Shown here one piece after another: positions 25,271 to 33,789 of a DNA stretch of 37,830 bases. Below the pieces are notes generated by a model that ran no database searches, had not been told where the DNA came from, and worked only from the letters and a program-made list of their open reading frames with translations. Position numbers and translations under genes: made by a program. How positions within the stretch are numbered: the stretch's first letter is position 1; each line of letters starts with the position of its first letter. This DNA comes from an uncultured Eubacterium sp. (GTDB lineage Bacteria > Bacillota > Clostridia > Lachnospirales > Lachnospiraceae), in the NCBI GenBank assembly GCA_947089855.1, contig CAMUML010000042.1:1-37830 (forward strand), in the 5' to 3' direction.

Positions 25271-25324
25271 ATAAACGGCGGGCCAGAAATAAAGGATATT
25301 GCGCTGAAATTTTACGCCGTTTAT
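25271..25324. repeat. Spaced 10-bp inverted repeat
   Basis: ATAAACGGCG and CGCCGTTTAT are separated by 34 bases, between the terminator and the end of the coiled-coil gene. No T-run is linked to it. Its function is unknown. Confidence 0.4.
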
Positions 25325-25355
25325 ATATTTGGCAACACAATCTATCTGCCTGAAG

Positions 25356-26165
25356 CTACAGCGAAAGGTCTACATTGCCGCCCGATTCCATAATTGGGGC
25401 TTCCGGCATATCAACCGGCATATCAAGCCCAGAAAGCTGGAAAGCAACGCCGCTTAAATTGTTTAAGGTACTAGAAAGCGACTCTTTTTCCTTTTGCAGC
25501 TTATTAAAGAATGCCCTCAGGTACTTCATATCTGCCTCCGCCAGTTCCCGCAGCTCATCTGACCGGTGCCGTTTCTTCATCCGCTCCAGGTCTTCTGGCT
25601 CCGTTTCCTGTGTCACTTCGGTAAGTTCCTCTGCCAGCTTATCTAAGCCTGCCTGCTGTGCCAGTTCATCCATCGACTGCTGCATCATCTGCTGGTATTC
25701 CTGCATCATCTGCTCCATTTCCTCGTCGCTGAACGCTTCGTCAACAGCTGCGCCTTCTTCTTCTTCATCCTCTTCATCTGTAACGAGGAGTTCTTCTTCG
25801 GATTCTTCGGAATGCCCTTTTTGCTCGATTTCTTCTTCTTTCTTTAAATGCAGCATACGCTTTTTCGCTATGCGTTCCATTTTCCTGGCGTGTTTGACTG
25901 CCATTTCCAACTCTTCGTCATCATAATCGCCTGTATTCATCCTGCGCATTAGCATTGCAATCGTCCCGCGCGCCTTTGTGATCGCCTTGCTGGCGGCGTT
26001 TGATGTTTTTGCAAGCAAAATCTGGGACGACATGGATTTAAAATTATAATTCAGCCGTTTTACTTTTTTTGAGGCTGGCTTTGCAAAACTGATTGACCCA
26101 GCGGTCGACCCGTCCCTGTTTTTGATTACGATCCGGTTGGAAATTCCTCCGATTCCTATACCCAT
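25356..26165 (-). CDS. Hypothetical acidic coiled-coil protein
   Basis: I do not recognise a named family. The start at 26165 (MGIGIGGISNRIVIKN) is fixed by AGGAGG 8 bases upstream; the open frame continues about 20 codons further without a site. The 269-residue product has no signal peptide or membrane segment. After a Gly-rich, basic N-terminal part (about 1-60, with SKKVKRLNYNFKSMSSQILLAKTSNAASKA) comes a helical basic region (ARKMERIAKKRMLHLKKEEE), then a very acidic stretch (TDEEDEEEEG), then a long Met/Gln/Glu-rich coiled coil, ending in a short hydrophobic tail. The charge pattern suggests a structural or nucleic-acid/protein-scaffold role, but this is not testable from sequence. It appears monocistronic. 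Confidence 0.75.
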   Translation of the reverse strand: MGIGIGGISNRIVIKNRDGSTAGSISFAKPASKKVKRLNYNFKSMSSQILLAKTSNAASKAITKARGTIAMLMRRMNTGDYDDEELEMAVKHARKMERIAKKRMLHLKKEEEIEQKGHSEESEEELLVTDEEDEEEEGAAVDEAFSDEEMEQMMQEYQQMMQQSMDELAQQAGLDKLAEELTEVTQETEPEDLERMKKRHRSDELRELAEADMKYLRAFFNKLQKEKESLSSTLNNLSGVAFQLSGLDMPVDMPEAPIMESGGNVDLSL

Positions 26166-26366
26166 ATGCTTATCCTCCTTGATCTTCGCAATCCTTATTA
26201 CATCGTTCTTGTACCATGTCCACATACAGCCCAGGTAAGTCCGTTTACCATTTATGTATGTTGATTAATTTTTATATCGGCATTTTATGCCATATGCTTT
26301 AGGAACTGTCCCGAATAACTTTTAAATAGTACGCAGGTGATTTACCATATGCCCCTTAATGCCGTA
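26166..26366. other. Intergenic region upstream of the coiled-coil gene
   Basis: No gene is seen. A small hairpin GGCAT-AAA-ATGCC lies near 26279-26291. Promoter candidates on the minus strand are weak, and none is called. Confidence 0.4.
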
Positions 26367-26401
26367 GAAAAAGAGCCTGCGTAACACACAAGCTCTTTTT
26401 C
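26367..26401 (-). terminator. Intrinsic terminator after glnN
   Basis: GAAAAAGAGC pairs with GCTCTTTTTC around a 15-base loop, with T-rich arms. A smaller hairpin, TTAGATT-TTGCC-AATCTAA (26427-26445), lies between it and the glnN stop. Confidence 0.7.
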
Positions 26402-26462
26402 CATAATTATATGATTACTAAGGGGATTAGATTTTGCCAATCTAACGCTTAGTCAGACCAGC

Positions 26463-28577
26463 CTATACTTCAAAGATCAAATCGCCGTAAGAAGGCATCG
26501 GCCACATATCTTTATCTACCATCATTTCCAACTTATCCACTGGGCTCCTTAACGCGTCCATTGCCGCCTTTACTTCATCCCGGTAAAAGACCGCACGGCT
26601 GCGCCCTTCTTCCATTGCAGAGCCGACTGCATCTACCTCACCCAGCTTTTTCAATGCCGCTTTTGTCTCTGCCAGCAAGCTGGATACTTCTTTGAGCAAA
26701 TCAACCTGTACACTTACATCCGCATCGCAGGCTGCCTTTACACTATTGATCGAATTTGCCAACGCCGTTGTAAATTTAATTACCGACGGGATGATCTGCT
26801 TGCCGGCTATATCGATCATTGCTTTTGTTTCTATATTGATCGTCTTTGCGTAAGTCTCATATTCAATTTCTACACGGGACTCCAATTCCGTCTTTGTAAA
26901 AACATTGAATTTCTCAAAAGCTTTTATGGAATCTTCCGCTGTATAAGCCGGTATCGCATCTACCATAGATTTGATATTTGGAAGGCCCCGTTCCGCTGCT
27001 TCCTGCACCCATTCATCCGAGTAGCCGTTGCCGTTAAATACAATCCTTTGGTGTTCTACGGCATACTGCTTGATCAGATCATGGACAGCCGCATTGAAAT
27101 CTTCCGCCTTTTCCAGTATATCGCAGGCTTCGGAAAACGCCTCTGCCACAATGGTATTTAAAACCACGTTTGACTGTGCCACAGAATCCTGCGAGCCAGC
27201 CATACGGAATTCAAATTTATTGCCAGTAAATGCAAATGGCGACGTCCGGTTGCGGTCAGTAGCATCTTTCCTAAAATCCGGCAGCGTCTTTACGCCGGTT
27301 TCCAGCATTCCGCCTTTTAACGAATGGGTCGCCATACCAGTACTGATTAACTGGGCGATCACATCGCCGAGCTGTTCGCCTAAAAATACGGATAATATTG
27401 CAGGCGGTGCCTCATTGGCCCCTAACCTATGGTCGTTGCCTACGTCTGCCGCAGATGCCCGCAGCAACGATGCATGTGTATCTACCGCTTTTAAGATACA
27501 GGTCAGCACAAGCAAAAACTGGATATTTTCATGCGGCGTAACCCCTGGATCCAGCAAATTAATGCCGTCATCGGTTGTAAGCGACCAGTTGTTGTGCTTG
27601 CCGGAACCATTCACACCGGCAAAAGGCTTTTCATGCAAAAGGCATTGCAGCCCGTGGCGGCCGGCTACTTTTTTCAATGTCTCCATAATCAGATGGTTGT
27701 TATCCACCGCAATATTGCACTCGGCATAAATCGGCGCAATCTCATGCTGTGCCGGTGCAACTTCATTATGCTGTGTTTTTGCAGAAACACCCAGCTTCCA
27801 AAGCTCTTTATTGACATCTTTCATATAAGCCGCAATACGTTCACGGATGGCACCAAAATAATGGTCATCCATCTCCTGGCCTTTCGGCGGCATTGCCCCA
27901 AATAGGGTACGGCCAGTAAAGATCAAGTCTTTCCTCTGTAAATATTTTTTACGGTCTACAATAAAATATTCCTGCTCCGGGCCTACTGACGGCGTTACTT
28001 TCTTAGACGTTGTATTGCCAAATAAATGCAGCAGGCGCAGGGATTGTTCGCTGATCGCTTCCATCGAACGCAGCAGCGGCGTTTTCTGGTCCAGCGCCTC
28101 GCCTGTATAGGAACAGAACGCAGTCGGAATACAAAGCGTAGCGCCAGCCGCATCCTGCCTTACAAATGCCGGCGACGTGCAGTCCCAGGCCGTATAGCCC
28201 CTTGCTTCAAATGTTGCGCGCAACCCGCCGGAAGGAAAAGAGGATGCATCCGGTTCCCCTTTGATCAACTCTTTCCCCGAAAAGCTCATCAGCACTTTGC
28301 CGGTCGCCATTGGAGCAGTAATAAACGAATCATGTTTTTCGGCTGTAACCCCAGTCAGCGGCTGGAACCAATGTGTAAAATGCGTCGCCCCTTTTTCAAT
28401 TGCCCATTCTTTCATTTCATGGGCAACCACATCTGCGGTAGCAAGATCCAATTCTGCACCGTTTTCTATAATTTCCCTCATTTTTTTATAAACTTTTTTC
28501 GGAAGGCGTGCCTGCATAACGGAATCATTGAACACATTTTCCCCAAAAATATCTGCTACGTTAAAATACTCGCTCAT
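26463..28577 (-). CDS. glnN: Glutamine synthetase type III
   Basis: ATP-dependent synthesis of glutamine from glutamate and ammonia, the main route of ammonium assimilation. The product, about 704 residues, is of the GSIII length class (E. coli GSI is about 470). The start is set at 28577 ([16 protein letters not shown]) because AAAGGACAGGA precedes it; the longer frame runs back into the leader hairpin. The GSIII N-terminal region includes [16 protein letters not shown]. The catalytic parts include [31 protein letters not shown] and [15 protein letters not shown]. The C-terminal region is the GSIII helical extension ending in [10 protein letters not shown]. It appears monocistronic, with a terminator-like hairpin in its leader suggesting attenuation. 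Confidence 0.95.
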   Translation of the reverse strand: MSEYFNVADIFGENVFNDSVMQARLPKKVYKKMREIIENGAELDLATADVVAHEMKEWAIEKGATHFTHWFQPLTGVTAEKHDSFITAPMATGKVLMSFSGKELIKGEPDASSFPSGGLRATFEARGYTAWDCTSPAFVRQDAAGATLCIPTAFCSYTGEALDQKTPLLRSMEAISEQSLRLLHLFGNTTSKKVTPSVGPEQEYFIVDRKKYLQRKDLIFTGRTLFGAMPPKGQEMDDHYFGAIRERIAAYMKDVNKELWKLGVSAKTQHNEVAPAQHEIAPIYAECNIAVDNNHLIMETLKKVAGRHGLQCLLHEKPFAGVNGSGKHNNWSLTTDDGINLLDPGVTPHENIQFLLVLTCILKAVDTHASLLRASAADVGNDHRLGANEAPPAILSVFLGEQLGDVIAQLISTGMATHSLKGGMLETGVKTLPDFRKDATDRNRTSPFAFTGNKFEFRMAGSQDSVAQSNVVLNTIVAEAFSEACDILEKAEDFNAAVHDLIKQYAVEHQRIVFNGNGYSDEWVQEAAERGLPNIKSMVDAIPAYTAEDSIKAFEKFNVFTKTELESRVEIEYETYAKTINIETKAMIDIAGKQIIPSVIKFTTALANSINSVKAACDADVSVQVDLLKEVSSLLAETKAALKKLGEVDAVGSAMEEGRSRAVFYRDEVKAAMDALRSPVDKLEMMVDKDMWPMPSYGDLIFEV

Positions 28578-28634
28578 GTCCTGTCCTTTCTTTCCAAACC
28601 CCTTGGATAAACTATGTACAATAAAATTTATCTG

Positions 28635-28673
28635 AAAAAAAACAAGGATGCCCCTGCCCGGAACATCCTCGTT
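28635..28673 (-). terminator. Strong intrinsic terminator in the glnN leader
   Basis: On the minus strand, AACGAGGATGTTCC pairs over 14 bp (a few G-T) with GGGGCATCCTTGTT around a 5-base loop, followed by eight T. It lies 147 bases after the fba stop and about 60 bases before the glnN ATG. It is either a distant fba terminator or an attenuator of glnN. Confidence 0.8.
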
Positions 28674-28692
28674 CGTTTTCTCAACTGCATTT

Positions 28693-28721
28693 ACCATACC
28701 GCATTTTAAGCGAAATTGCAA
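28693..28721 (-). promoter_or_regulatory. Candidate glnN promoter upstream of the leader terminator
   Basis: TTGCAA (28716-28721), a 17-base spacer and TATGGT (28693-28698) on the minus strand. If used, the transcript would meet the leader terminator after about 13 bases. Confidence 0.5.
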
Positions 28722-28819
28722 TACTTTCTTTTACTTTCATGATTTAATGCATTTTTTCTGCATGATTCCCACTCATTTTCGGCAATTTTACCAAGCATAC
28801 CTGCCACAGCCATCTTTCC

Positions 28820-29683
28820 TTATGCTTTGCCGACAGAACCAAATAACTCCATTTTTTCTTTCACAGTAGCTTTGATCGCTTCTGCGCCTGGAGCCAGCAA
28901 TTTACGCGGATCGAATCCTTTGCCCTGCTGGTCTTTGCCTTCTTCAATATATTTGCGTGTCGCTTCCTGGAAGGATAACTGGCATTCAGTATTTACATTG
29001 ATCTTTGCAACGCCAAGCGAGATTGCTTTTTTAATCATATCTTCTGGGATACCGGTACCGCCATGGAGCACTAACGGCATTTCCCCTGTCTTTTGCTGTA
29101 CCGCATCTAAAGTTTCAAAGCTTAAGCCTGCCCAGTTTTCCGGATATTTGCCATGGATATTGCCAATGCCCGCTGCCAGCATATCTACGCCAAGGTCAGC
29201 AATAGACTTGCATTCATCTGGATCCGCGCATTCGCCCATACCTACAACGCCGTCTTCTTCGCCGCCGATGGAACCTACCTCTGCCTCAATCGAAAGCCCC
29301 AGGTTATGGGAAACTGCTACGAGTTCTTTTGTTTTAGCTACGTTTTCTTCAATCGGATAATGGGAACCGTCGAACATGATGGATGTAAAGCCTGCCTTAA
29401 TACATTTATAGCAGCCTTCGTATGTGCCGTGGTCTAAATGCAAAGCTACCGGTACGGTAATGCCAAGTTCTTCGTCCATCGCTTTTACCATAGCTGCAAC
29501 GGTTTTAAAACCGGTCATGTATTTGCCTGCGCCTTCGGATACGCCTAAAATAACCGGGCTTTTTAATTCTTCTGCGGTCAGTAAGATTGATTTTGTCCAC
29601 TCCAGGTTATTGATGTTGAACTGTCCTACGGCATAATGGCCTGCTTTTGCTTTTTTTAACATTTCTGCTGCTGATACTAACAT
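28820..29683 (-). CDS. fba: Class II fructose-1,6-bisphosphate aldolase
   Basis: Zinc-dependent cleavage of fructose-1,6-bisphosphate to dihydroxyacetone phosphate and glyceraldehyde-3-phosphate, in glycolysis and gluconeogenesis. The 287-residue TIM barrel has D84/H85 in LHLDHGTYEG, H177 (GNIHGKY) and H207 (VLHGGTGIP) as catalytic and metal ligands, and the phosphate-binding INVNTECQ region. GGAGG lies 7 bases before the ATG. Its -10 (TATGAT or TATAAA near 29729-29742) lacks a convincing -35. It appears monocistronic. A related class II aldolase (tagatose-bisphosphate) cannot be ruled out by sequence alone but is less likely. Confidence 0.93.
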   Translation of the reverse strand: MLVSAAEMLKKAKAGHYAVGQFNINNLEWTKSILLTAEELKSPVILGVSEGAGKYMTGFKTVAAMVKAMDEELGITVPVALHLDHGTYEGCYKCIKAGFTSIMFDGSHYPIEENVAKTKELVAVSHNLGLSIEAEVGSIGGEEDGVVGMGECADPDECKSIADLGVDMLAAGIGNIHGKYPENWAGLSFETLDAVQQKTGEMPLVLHGGTGIPEDMIKKAISLGVAKINVNTECQLSFQEATRKYIEEGKDQQGKGFDPRKLLAPGAEAIKATVKEKMELFGSVGKA

Positions 29684-29795
29684 GTTACTTCCTCCATCTT
29701 CTTTTTCTGATTATTCTTTGCATTTATATCATATCATTTTTCCGCCAAAAAATAAAGTAAAAATTTGGAAAAGCATCCTGTCCACCACACCCCCT

Positions 29796-30689
29796 CTATT
29801 TCACCATAAACTCAACAGCCCTGCTGCAATTCTTTACAGCCGCTTCCTTATGGATCCCCCCATATTCCCCATCCAATGTCCACGGCACCTCTTTTTCAGC
29901 CATAAAATGGATCTGGTCTGTTTTAAAGGAGTAAATCAAATCGGTATTGTCGACCTTTGTCAACAGGGAAGCTATAATCTCGTTTAATTCCAGCGGGTTT
30001 TTCGGACATTTGATCAAGGTTACTTCAAACAGCCCGTCGTCCAGCAACACGTTTTTGCCTGCAATCTGCTTAAACCCTCCGACGGAAACGGAATTGGATA
30101 CCATTCCGTAAATAAAATCCCCTTCTAAAACTTCCTCTCCATATGTGACGCGCATTTTGTAGGAAGCAATATCCCGAAGGCTTTTTGCCCCTTCCAAAAT
30201 ATAGGCGGCATGGCCAAGCAGGTTTTTGAGTTCCTGGTTGGTCTGGTAGGATACTTCCGTAAAAATCCCAAAGGCTGCTACATAAATAAAGTGATTGTCG
30301 TTAAACTGCCCGACATCACAGGCAAACCGCTGGCCGCTGACTGCGATTTCCATCGCCTGCTGTGTATTTTTGGGAATTTGAAGCGAATTTGCAAAATCAT
30401 TCGTACTTCCTGTAGGGATATAGCCAATGGGCCGTTTTTCTTGTAACTGCATCATACCTGTGACAACTTCATCCAGTGTGCCGTCGCCGCCGCTGCAAAC
30501 GATCAGATCATAGTCCTGTGCTTCCTGTGCAATGAGTTCTGCCGCTTCGTTCGGCCACTGTGTCGGATGCGCCGTGACGCGGTAACCTTCTTTTACCATC
30601 CGGTCAATAATATCTGCCAGCTTTGCTTTAATCGTACCTTTCCCTGAATGTGCATTGTAAACAAATAATAATTTCTTCATAACAATCAT
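29796..30689 (-). CDS. Diacylglycerol kinase-like lipid kinase (YegS/DagK family)
   Basis: A soluble or peripheral lipid kinase of 297 residues, which phosphorylates diacylglycerol or a related lipid to return it to phospholipid synthesis. Seen: the N-terminal NAHSGKG loop, the nucleotide-binding GGDGTLDEV (67-75), and IPTGSTNDFANSL, all hallmarks of the DAGK catalytic domain. The start is taken at 30689, where the ATG overlaps the whiA stop (ATGA); an ATG three codons on (30680) is also plausible with AAAGGGATG ahead of it. It is the last gene of the rapZ-whiA group. Confidence 0.88.
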   Translation of the reverse strand: MIVMKKLLFVYNAHSGKGTIKAKLADIIDRMVKEGYRVTAHPTQWPNEAAELIAQEAQDYDLIVCSGGDGTLDEVVTGMMQLQEKRPIGYIPTGSTNDFANSLQIPKNTQQAMEIAVSGQRFACDVGQFNDNHFIYVAAFGIFTEVSYQTNQELKNLLGHAAYILEGAKSLRDIASYKMRVTYGEEVLEGDFIYGMVSNSVSVGGFKQIAGKNVLLDDGLFEVTLIKCPKNPLELNEIIASLLTKVDNTDLIYSFKTDQIHFMAEKEVPWTLDGEYGGIHKEAAVKNCSRAVEFMVK

Positions 30690-31651
30690 CCCTTTTTACA
30701 GCTTTTCGGCTGTTGATAGCCTTTTTGGACCGCAAGCTCTTCCAATTTGCGCAGCCTGTGGTTCACACCGGATTTTCCAACTGGAGGGCTGCAGAATGTG
30801 CCAAGTTCTTTGATCGGCGCCTGCGGGTATTCTATACGCAGCTGTGCAATTTCTTTCAGCGGCTGCGGCAGTTCTTTCAGATAGCCGCCTTCCTGCAAAA
30901 ACCGGATCGCTTCCTGCTGGCGGTATGCTGCATGGACAGTTTTGTTGATATTTGCTGCTTCGCAATTTACCCTGCGGTTAATATCATTACGCATTTCTTT
31001 GATAATCCGGACATTTTCCAAATCCATTAAAGCGGTATGTGCGCCCATGATATTCAATGCATCTACAATCTGTGCGCCTTCTTTTAAATATACGATTTCA
31101 TGGCCTTTGCGTGTTACGATCTTTGCTTCCAGCCCAAAGCAGCAAAACTGCCCCTGTATCTGCTCCGCTTGGCTGCGCCCTGTACAGACAATCTCAAAAT
31201 GGTAGGATTTTTTTGGATTGCTCATAGAACCGGTTGCTAAAAATGCCCCACGCAGGAAAGCACGTTTGCAGCAGGTCCGCAAAAACAGTTCCTTGGATGG
31301 AATGCCGCCTGTACAAAGCTCCCCCGTATCATCGATATACTTTAACAATGCCAAAAGGCGGACTGTATCTTGCGGATCGGTTATTTCTGCCACATACGCC
31401 TGTTTATTTTTCTGCTGCGTATGGGGGGCCTGCGTAACCACTGCAAAGATACCAGCAGCCTGTTCCAGCAATTTTGTATACTTTTGAATTGTTTGCCTAT
31501 TTTCAGCTGTTAAGGAAACCTGGAACTGCCCGCCTTTTTGCCTTATGCACCCTAGGCCGCTTAACAGCCCTGCCAGTTCGGCTGCCTGGCAGTGTATCTG
31601 CTTCCCATAAAGGGCAGACAGCTCTTTTTTTACTTCACTCGAAAATGACAT
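30686..31651 (-). CDS. whiA: WhiA sporulation/cell-division regulator homologue
   Basis: WhiA is a DNA-binding protein; in Streptomyces it activates sporulation septation genes and in Bacillus it affects division and chromosome segregation. The 321-residue protein begins MSFSSEVKKELSAL, has the degenerate LAGLIDADG homing-endonuclease fold (FLRGAFLATGSMSNPKKSYHFEI), and ends with the helix-turn-helix part (ELGTFCSPPVGKSGVNHRLRKLEELA). It starts 12 bases after rapZ and overlaps the lipid kinase gene at its end. The usual neighbour yvcK is not between rapZ and whiA. Confidence 0.95.
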   Translation of the reverse strand: MSFSSEVKKELSALYGKQIHCQAAELAGLLSGLGCIRQKGGQFQVSLTAENRQTIQKYTKLLEQAAGIFAVVTQAPHTQQKNKQAYVAEITDPQDTVRLLALLKYIDDTGELCTGGIPSKELFLRTCCKRAFLRGAFLATGSMSNPKKSYHFEIVCTGRSQAEQIQGQFCCFGLEAKIVTRKGHEIVYLKEGAQIVDALNIMGAHTALMDLENVRIIKEMRNDINRRVNCEAANINKTVHAAYRQQEAIRFLQEGGYLKELPQPLKEIAQLRIEYPQAPIKELGTFCSPPVGKSGVNHRLRKLEELAVQKGYQQPKSCKKG

Positions 31652-31663
31652 TTTTGCTACCGC

Positions 31664-32575
31664 CTACATGCGCAACGCATCCTTTTCAATATCACGGTGT
31701 TCGATTTTTAGGCCGTAATTTGGCCCCGCTCCATTTTCTGGCTGCTGTGCCGGCTGTTTTGCATCATGGGAAAGGCGCTGGTACAGTTCATTTGCTAGCG
31801 TAACCGAGCGGTGTTTCCCACCGGTACACCCAATTCCGATCACAAGCTGGTTTTTTCCTTCTGTGATATAATATGGGATTAAAAACCGCACCATATCATC
31901 CAGCTTATTTAAAAAATGATGTGCTTCCGGAAACTGCAGCACGTAATCCTGTATTTCTTTATCATTTCCGCTTTTGGCGCGCAGCCCTTCTACATAATAA
32001 GGGTTTGGCAGGAAACGTACATCAAAGACCAGGTCGGCATCTGCCGGGATGCCGTATTTAAAGCCAAAGGAAAGTACCGTTATAAACATATTCTGGTACT
32101 CTTTGTTATTGACAAATATTTTTTCAAGCTCTGCTTTTAATTCGCGTGTCAGCAGGCGGCTCGTATCTATAATGTAGTCAGCCTGTTCTTTCAAAAATTT
32201 AAGGCGTTCCCGTTCTTTGCCAATCCCTTTATCTACACGTTCCCCAAAGGCAAGCGGATGGCTGCGCCTTGTTTCTTTATACCGTTTCACTAAAACGGGG
32301 TCTTCCGCATCCAGGAACAGGATTTCACATATCCTGCCGCCCGCATGGATATGTGCAAGCACCTGGCGCATTTCATCTAAATTCTGCCCGTTCCTGACAT
32401 CAATGCCGACTGCCACTTTTTGCAGTTCCGTACTGGCGGAATCGGAAAGTTCTATAAAACGTTCCACCAGCGGAACCGGAAGGTTATCTACGCAGTAGTA
32501 CCCCATATCTTCCATCATTTTTAACGCCGTACTTTTACCGGCCCCCGACATCCCTGTTAAAATCACAAAACGCAT
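31664..32575 (-). CDS. rapZ: RapZ/YvcJ nucleotide-binding protein
   Basis: A P-loop protein of the RapZ family. In E. coli it directs RNase E to the GlmZ sRNA; in Bacillus YvcJ affects competence. The 303-residue sequence has Walker A GMSGAGKST (8-16), YYCVDNLPVPL, DTSRL, and the C-terminal GIGCTGGKHRSV motif. The start is set at 32575 (MRFVILTGMSG) with AAGGGGAG upstream, 14 codons after the first ATG of the open frame. It sits in the conserved block murB-rapZ-whiA. Confidence 0.95.
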   Translation of the reverse strand: MRFVILTGMSGAGKSTALKMMEDMGYYCVDNLPVPLVERFIELSDSASTELQKVAVGIDVRNGQNLDEMRQVLAHIHAGGRICEILFLDAEDPVLVKRYKETRRSHPLAFGERVDKGIGKERERLKFLKEQADYIIDTSRLLTRELKAELEKIFVNNKEYQNMFITVLSFGFKYGIPADADLVFDVRFLPNPYYVEGLRAKSGNDKEIQDYVLQFPEAHHFLNKLDDMVRFLIPYYITEGKNQLVIGIGCTGGKHRSVTLANELYQRLSHDAKQPAQQPENGAGPNYGLKIEHRDIEKDALRM

Positions 32576-32749
32576 ACTGTACTCCCCTTTTCTGCTGTAT
32601 ACGGACCGCAACACCATTATCCTGGCGCTTTTTACCTGCGCAGTACGCTGCTTTTGCCGCTTTACGCTTGCAGTTCACTGCTGCCCCCTCCCCTAGCGGC
32701 CTTGCAATTGCTGCACGTGATGTTTCCAGTGCATGACGCCCGTTGCTGC

Positions 32750-33697
32750 CTACAGCTGGCCTGGCTGCCCGCTGCCGTCATTGGATGCAAATGCACCGAT
32801 GCATTTTACTTCCATTTCCAGCGCCACGCCAAATTTTTCCTGCACTGTGTGCTGCACATGCTGTATCAGCTGCAATATATCGGCTGCGGTGGCTCCGCCC
32901 TTATTTACCACAAATCCGCAGTGTTTGCTTGACACCTGCGCACCCCCTACGGTAAATCCGGACAGCCCCGCATCCATGATCAGTTTGCCTGCAAAATACC
33001 CTTTCGGGCGTTTAAATGTACTCCCAGCACTTGGGTATTCCAGCGGCTGCTTTTCGGCCCTCCGCTGTTTTAAGTCCTCCATCAATGACCGTACCTCTGC
33101 CTGCGGCTTTGGCTGAAGCTGGAACTGTGCGTCCAGCACAACCATCCTGCGGCCTGGAATGCAGCTGTGCCGGTAGGATAATTCCAATTCTGTACCGCTT
33201 AAACGCTGCACTTGCCCGTCCTGCGCCAGTACGGTAGCCTGGCGGATAATATCTTTGATTTCCCCGCCATAAGCACCGGCATTCATTACAACCGCACCGC
33301 CCACGGATCCTGGTATGCCGGCCGCAAATTCCATACCGCCCAGCCCGGCGTTTAACGCTGCGGCCGCTGCCTGCGACAGCAATGCACCTGCCTGCGCTGT
33401 CAGGACATCCCCTTCCACCGAGATGCCTGACGCTGGCCTGGAAAGCGAAAGTACCACGCCGCGTACCCCAACATCCCCGGCCAACAGGTTGCTGCCATTG
33501 CCGACCACATAATATGGCATCTGTCCGTTTTGGCAAAGTGCAACCACATCCGCCACCTGCTCCAGCTTTGGCTGCAGGAAGAAATCTGCCGGGCCGCCAA
33601 CACGGAAGGTTGTGTGGCGGCTCATTGGTTCCCCGCATAAAATCTGTTCTTTGGAAAGAATTTTGCATAACTGCGTATAGAAATTTGACCGATCCAT
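32750..33697 (-). CDS. murB: UDP-N-acetylenolpyruvoylglucosamine reductase
   Basis: The second committed step of peptidoglycan precursor synthesis: NADPH-dependent reduction of UDP-GlcNAc-enolpyruvate to UDP-MurNAc. The 315-residue FAD protein has RHTTFRVGGPADFF, the FAD-binding GNGSNLLAGD, GIPGSVGGAVVMNAGAYGG, the catalytic-serine segment SAGSTFKRP, and the C-terminal HCGFVVNKGGATAADI. The chosen start (33697) has only a weak ribosome binding site (AAAGAAAT). A later ATG (MSRHTTF, about codon 25) would cut into the family's N terminus and is less likely. A gap of 174 bases separates it from rapZ, with no terminator seen. Confidence 0.94.
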   Translation of the reverse strand: MDRSNFYTQLCKILSKEQILCGEPMSRHTTFRVGGPADFFLQPKLEQVADVVALCQNGQMPYYVVGNGSNLLAGDVGVRGVVLSLSRPASGISVEGDVLTAQAGALLSQAAAAALNAGLGGMEFAAGIPGSVGGAVVMNAGAYGGEIKDIIRQATVLAQDGQVQRLSGTELELSYRHSCIPGRRMVVLDAQFQLQPKPQAEVRSLMEDLKQRRAEKQPLEYPSAGSTFKRPKGYFAGKLIMDAGLSGFTVGGAQVSSKHCGFVVNKGGATAADILQLIQHVQHTVQEKFGVALEMEVKCIGAFASNDGSGQPGQL

Positions 33698-33789
33698 ATT
33701 GATTTCTTTGGGTTATCCATTCCTTTCTATCGATATTCTATCAATATTCTTGCTCTGTTGCCTATCCCAAACCGGCGGTGCCGTTTTGC

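Noticed and set aside
25230-25395. Plus-strand open stretch after the surface gene that reads as a plausible peptide tail
   Set aside because: There is no start codon with a ribosome binding site. It overlaps the end of the coiled-coil gene and crosses an inverted repeat.
28577-28721. A longer GlnN start at 28721
   Set aside because: The extra 48 codons would be read through the strong terminator hairpin and T-run. The ATG at 28577 has a good ribosome binding site and a typical GSIII N terminus.
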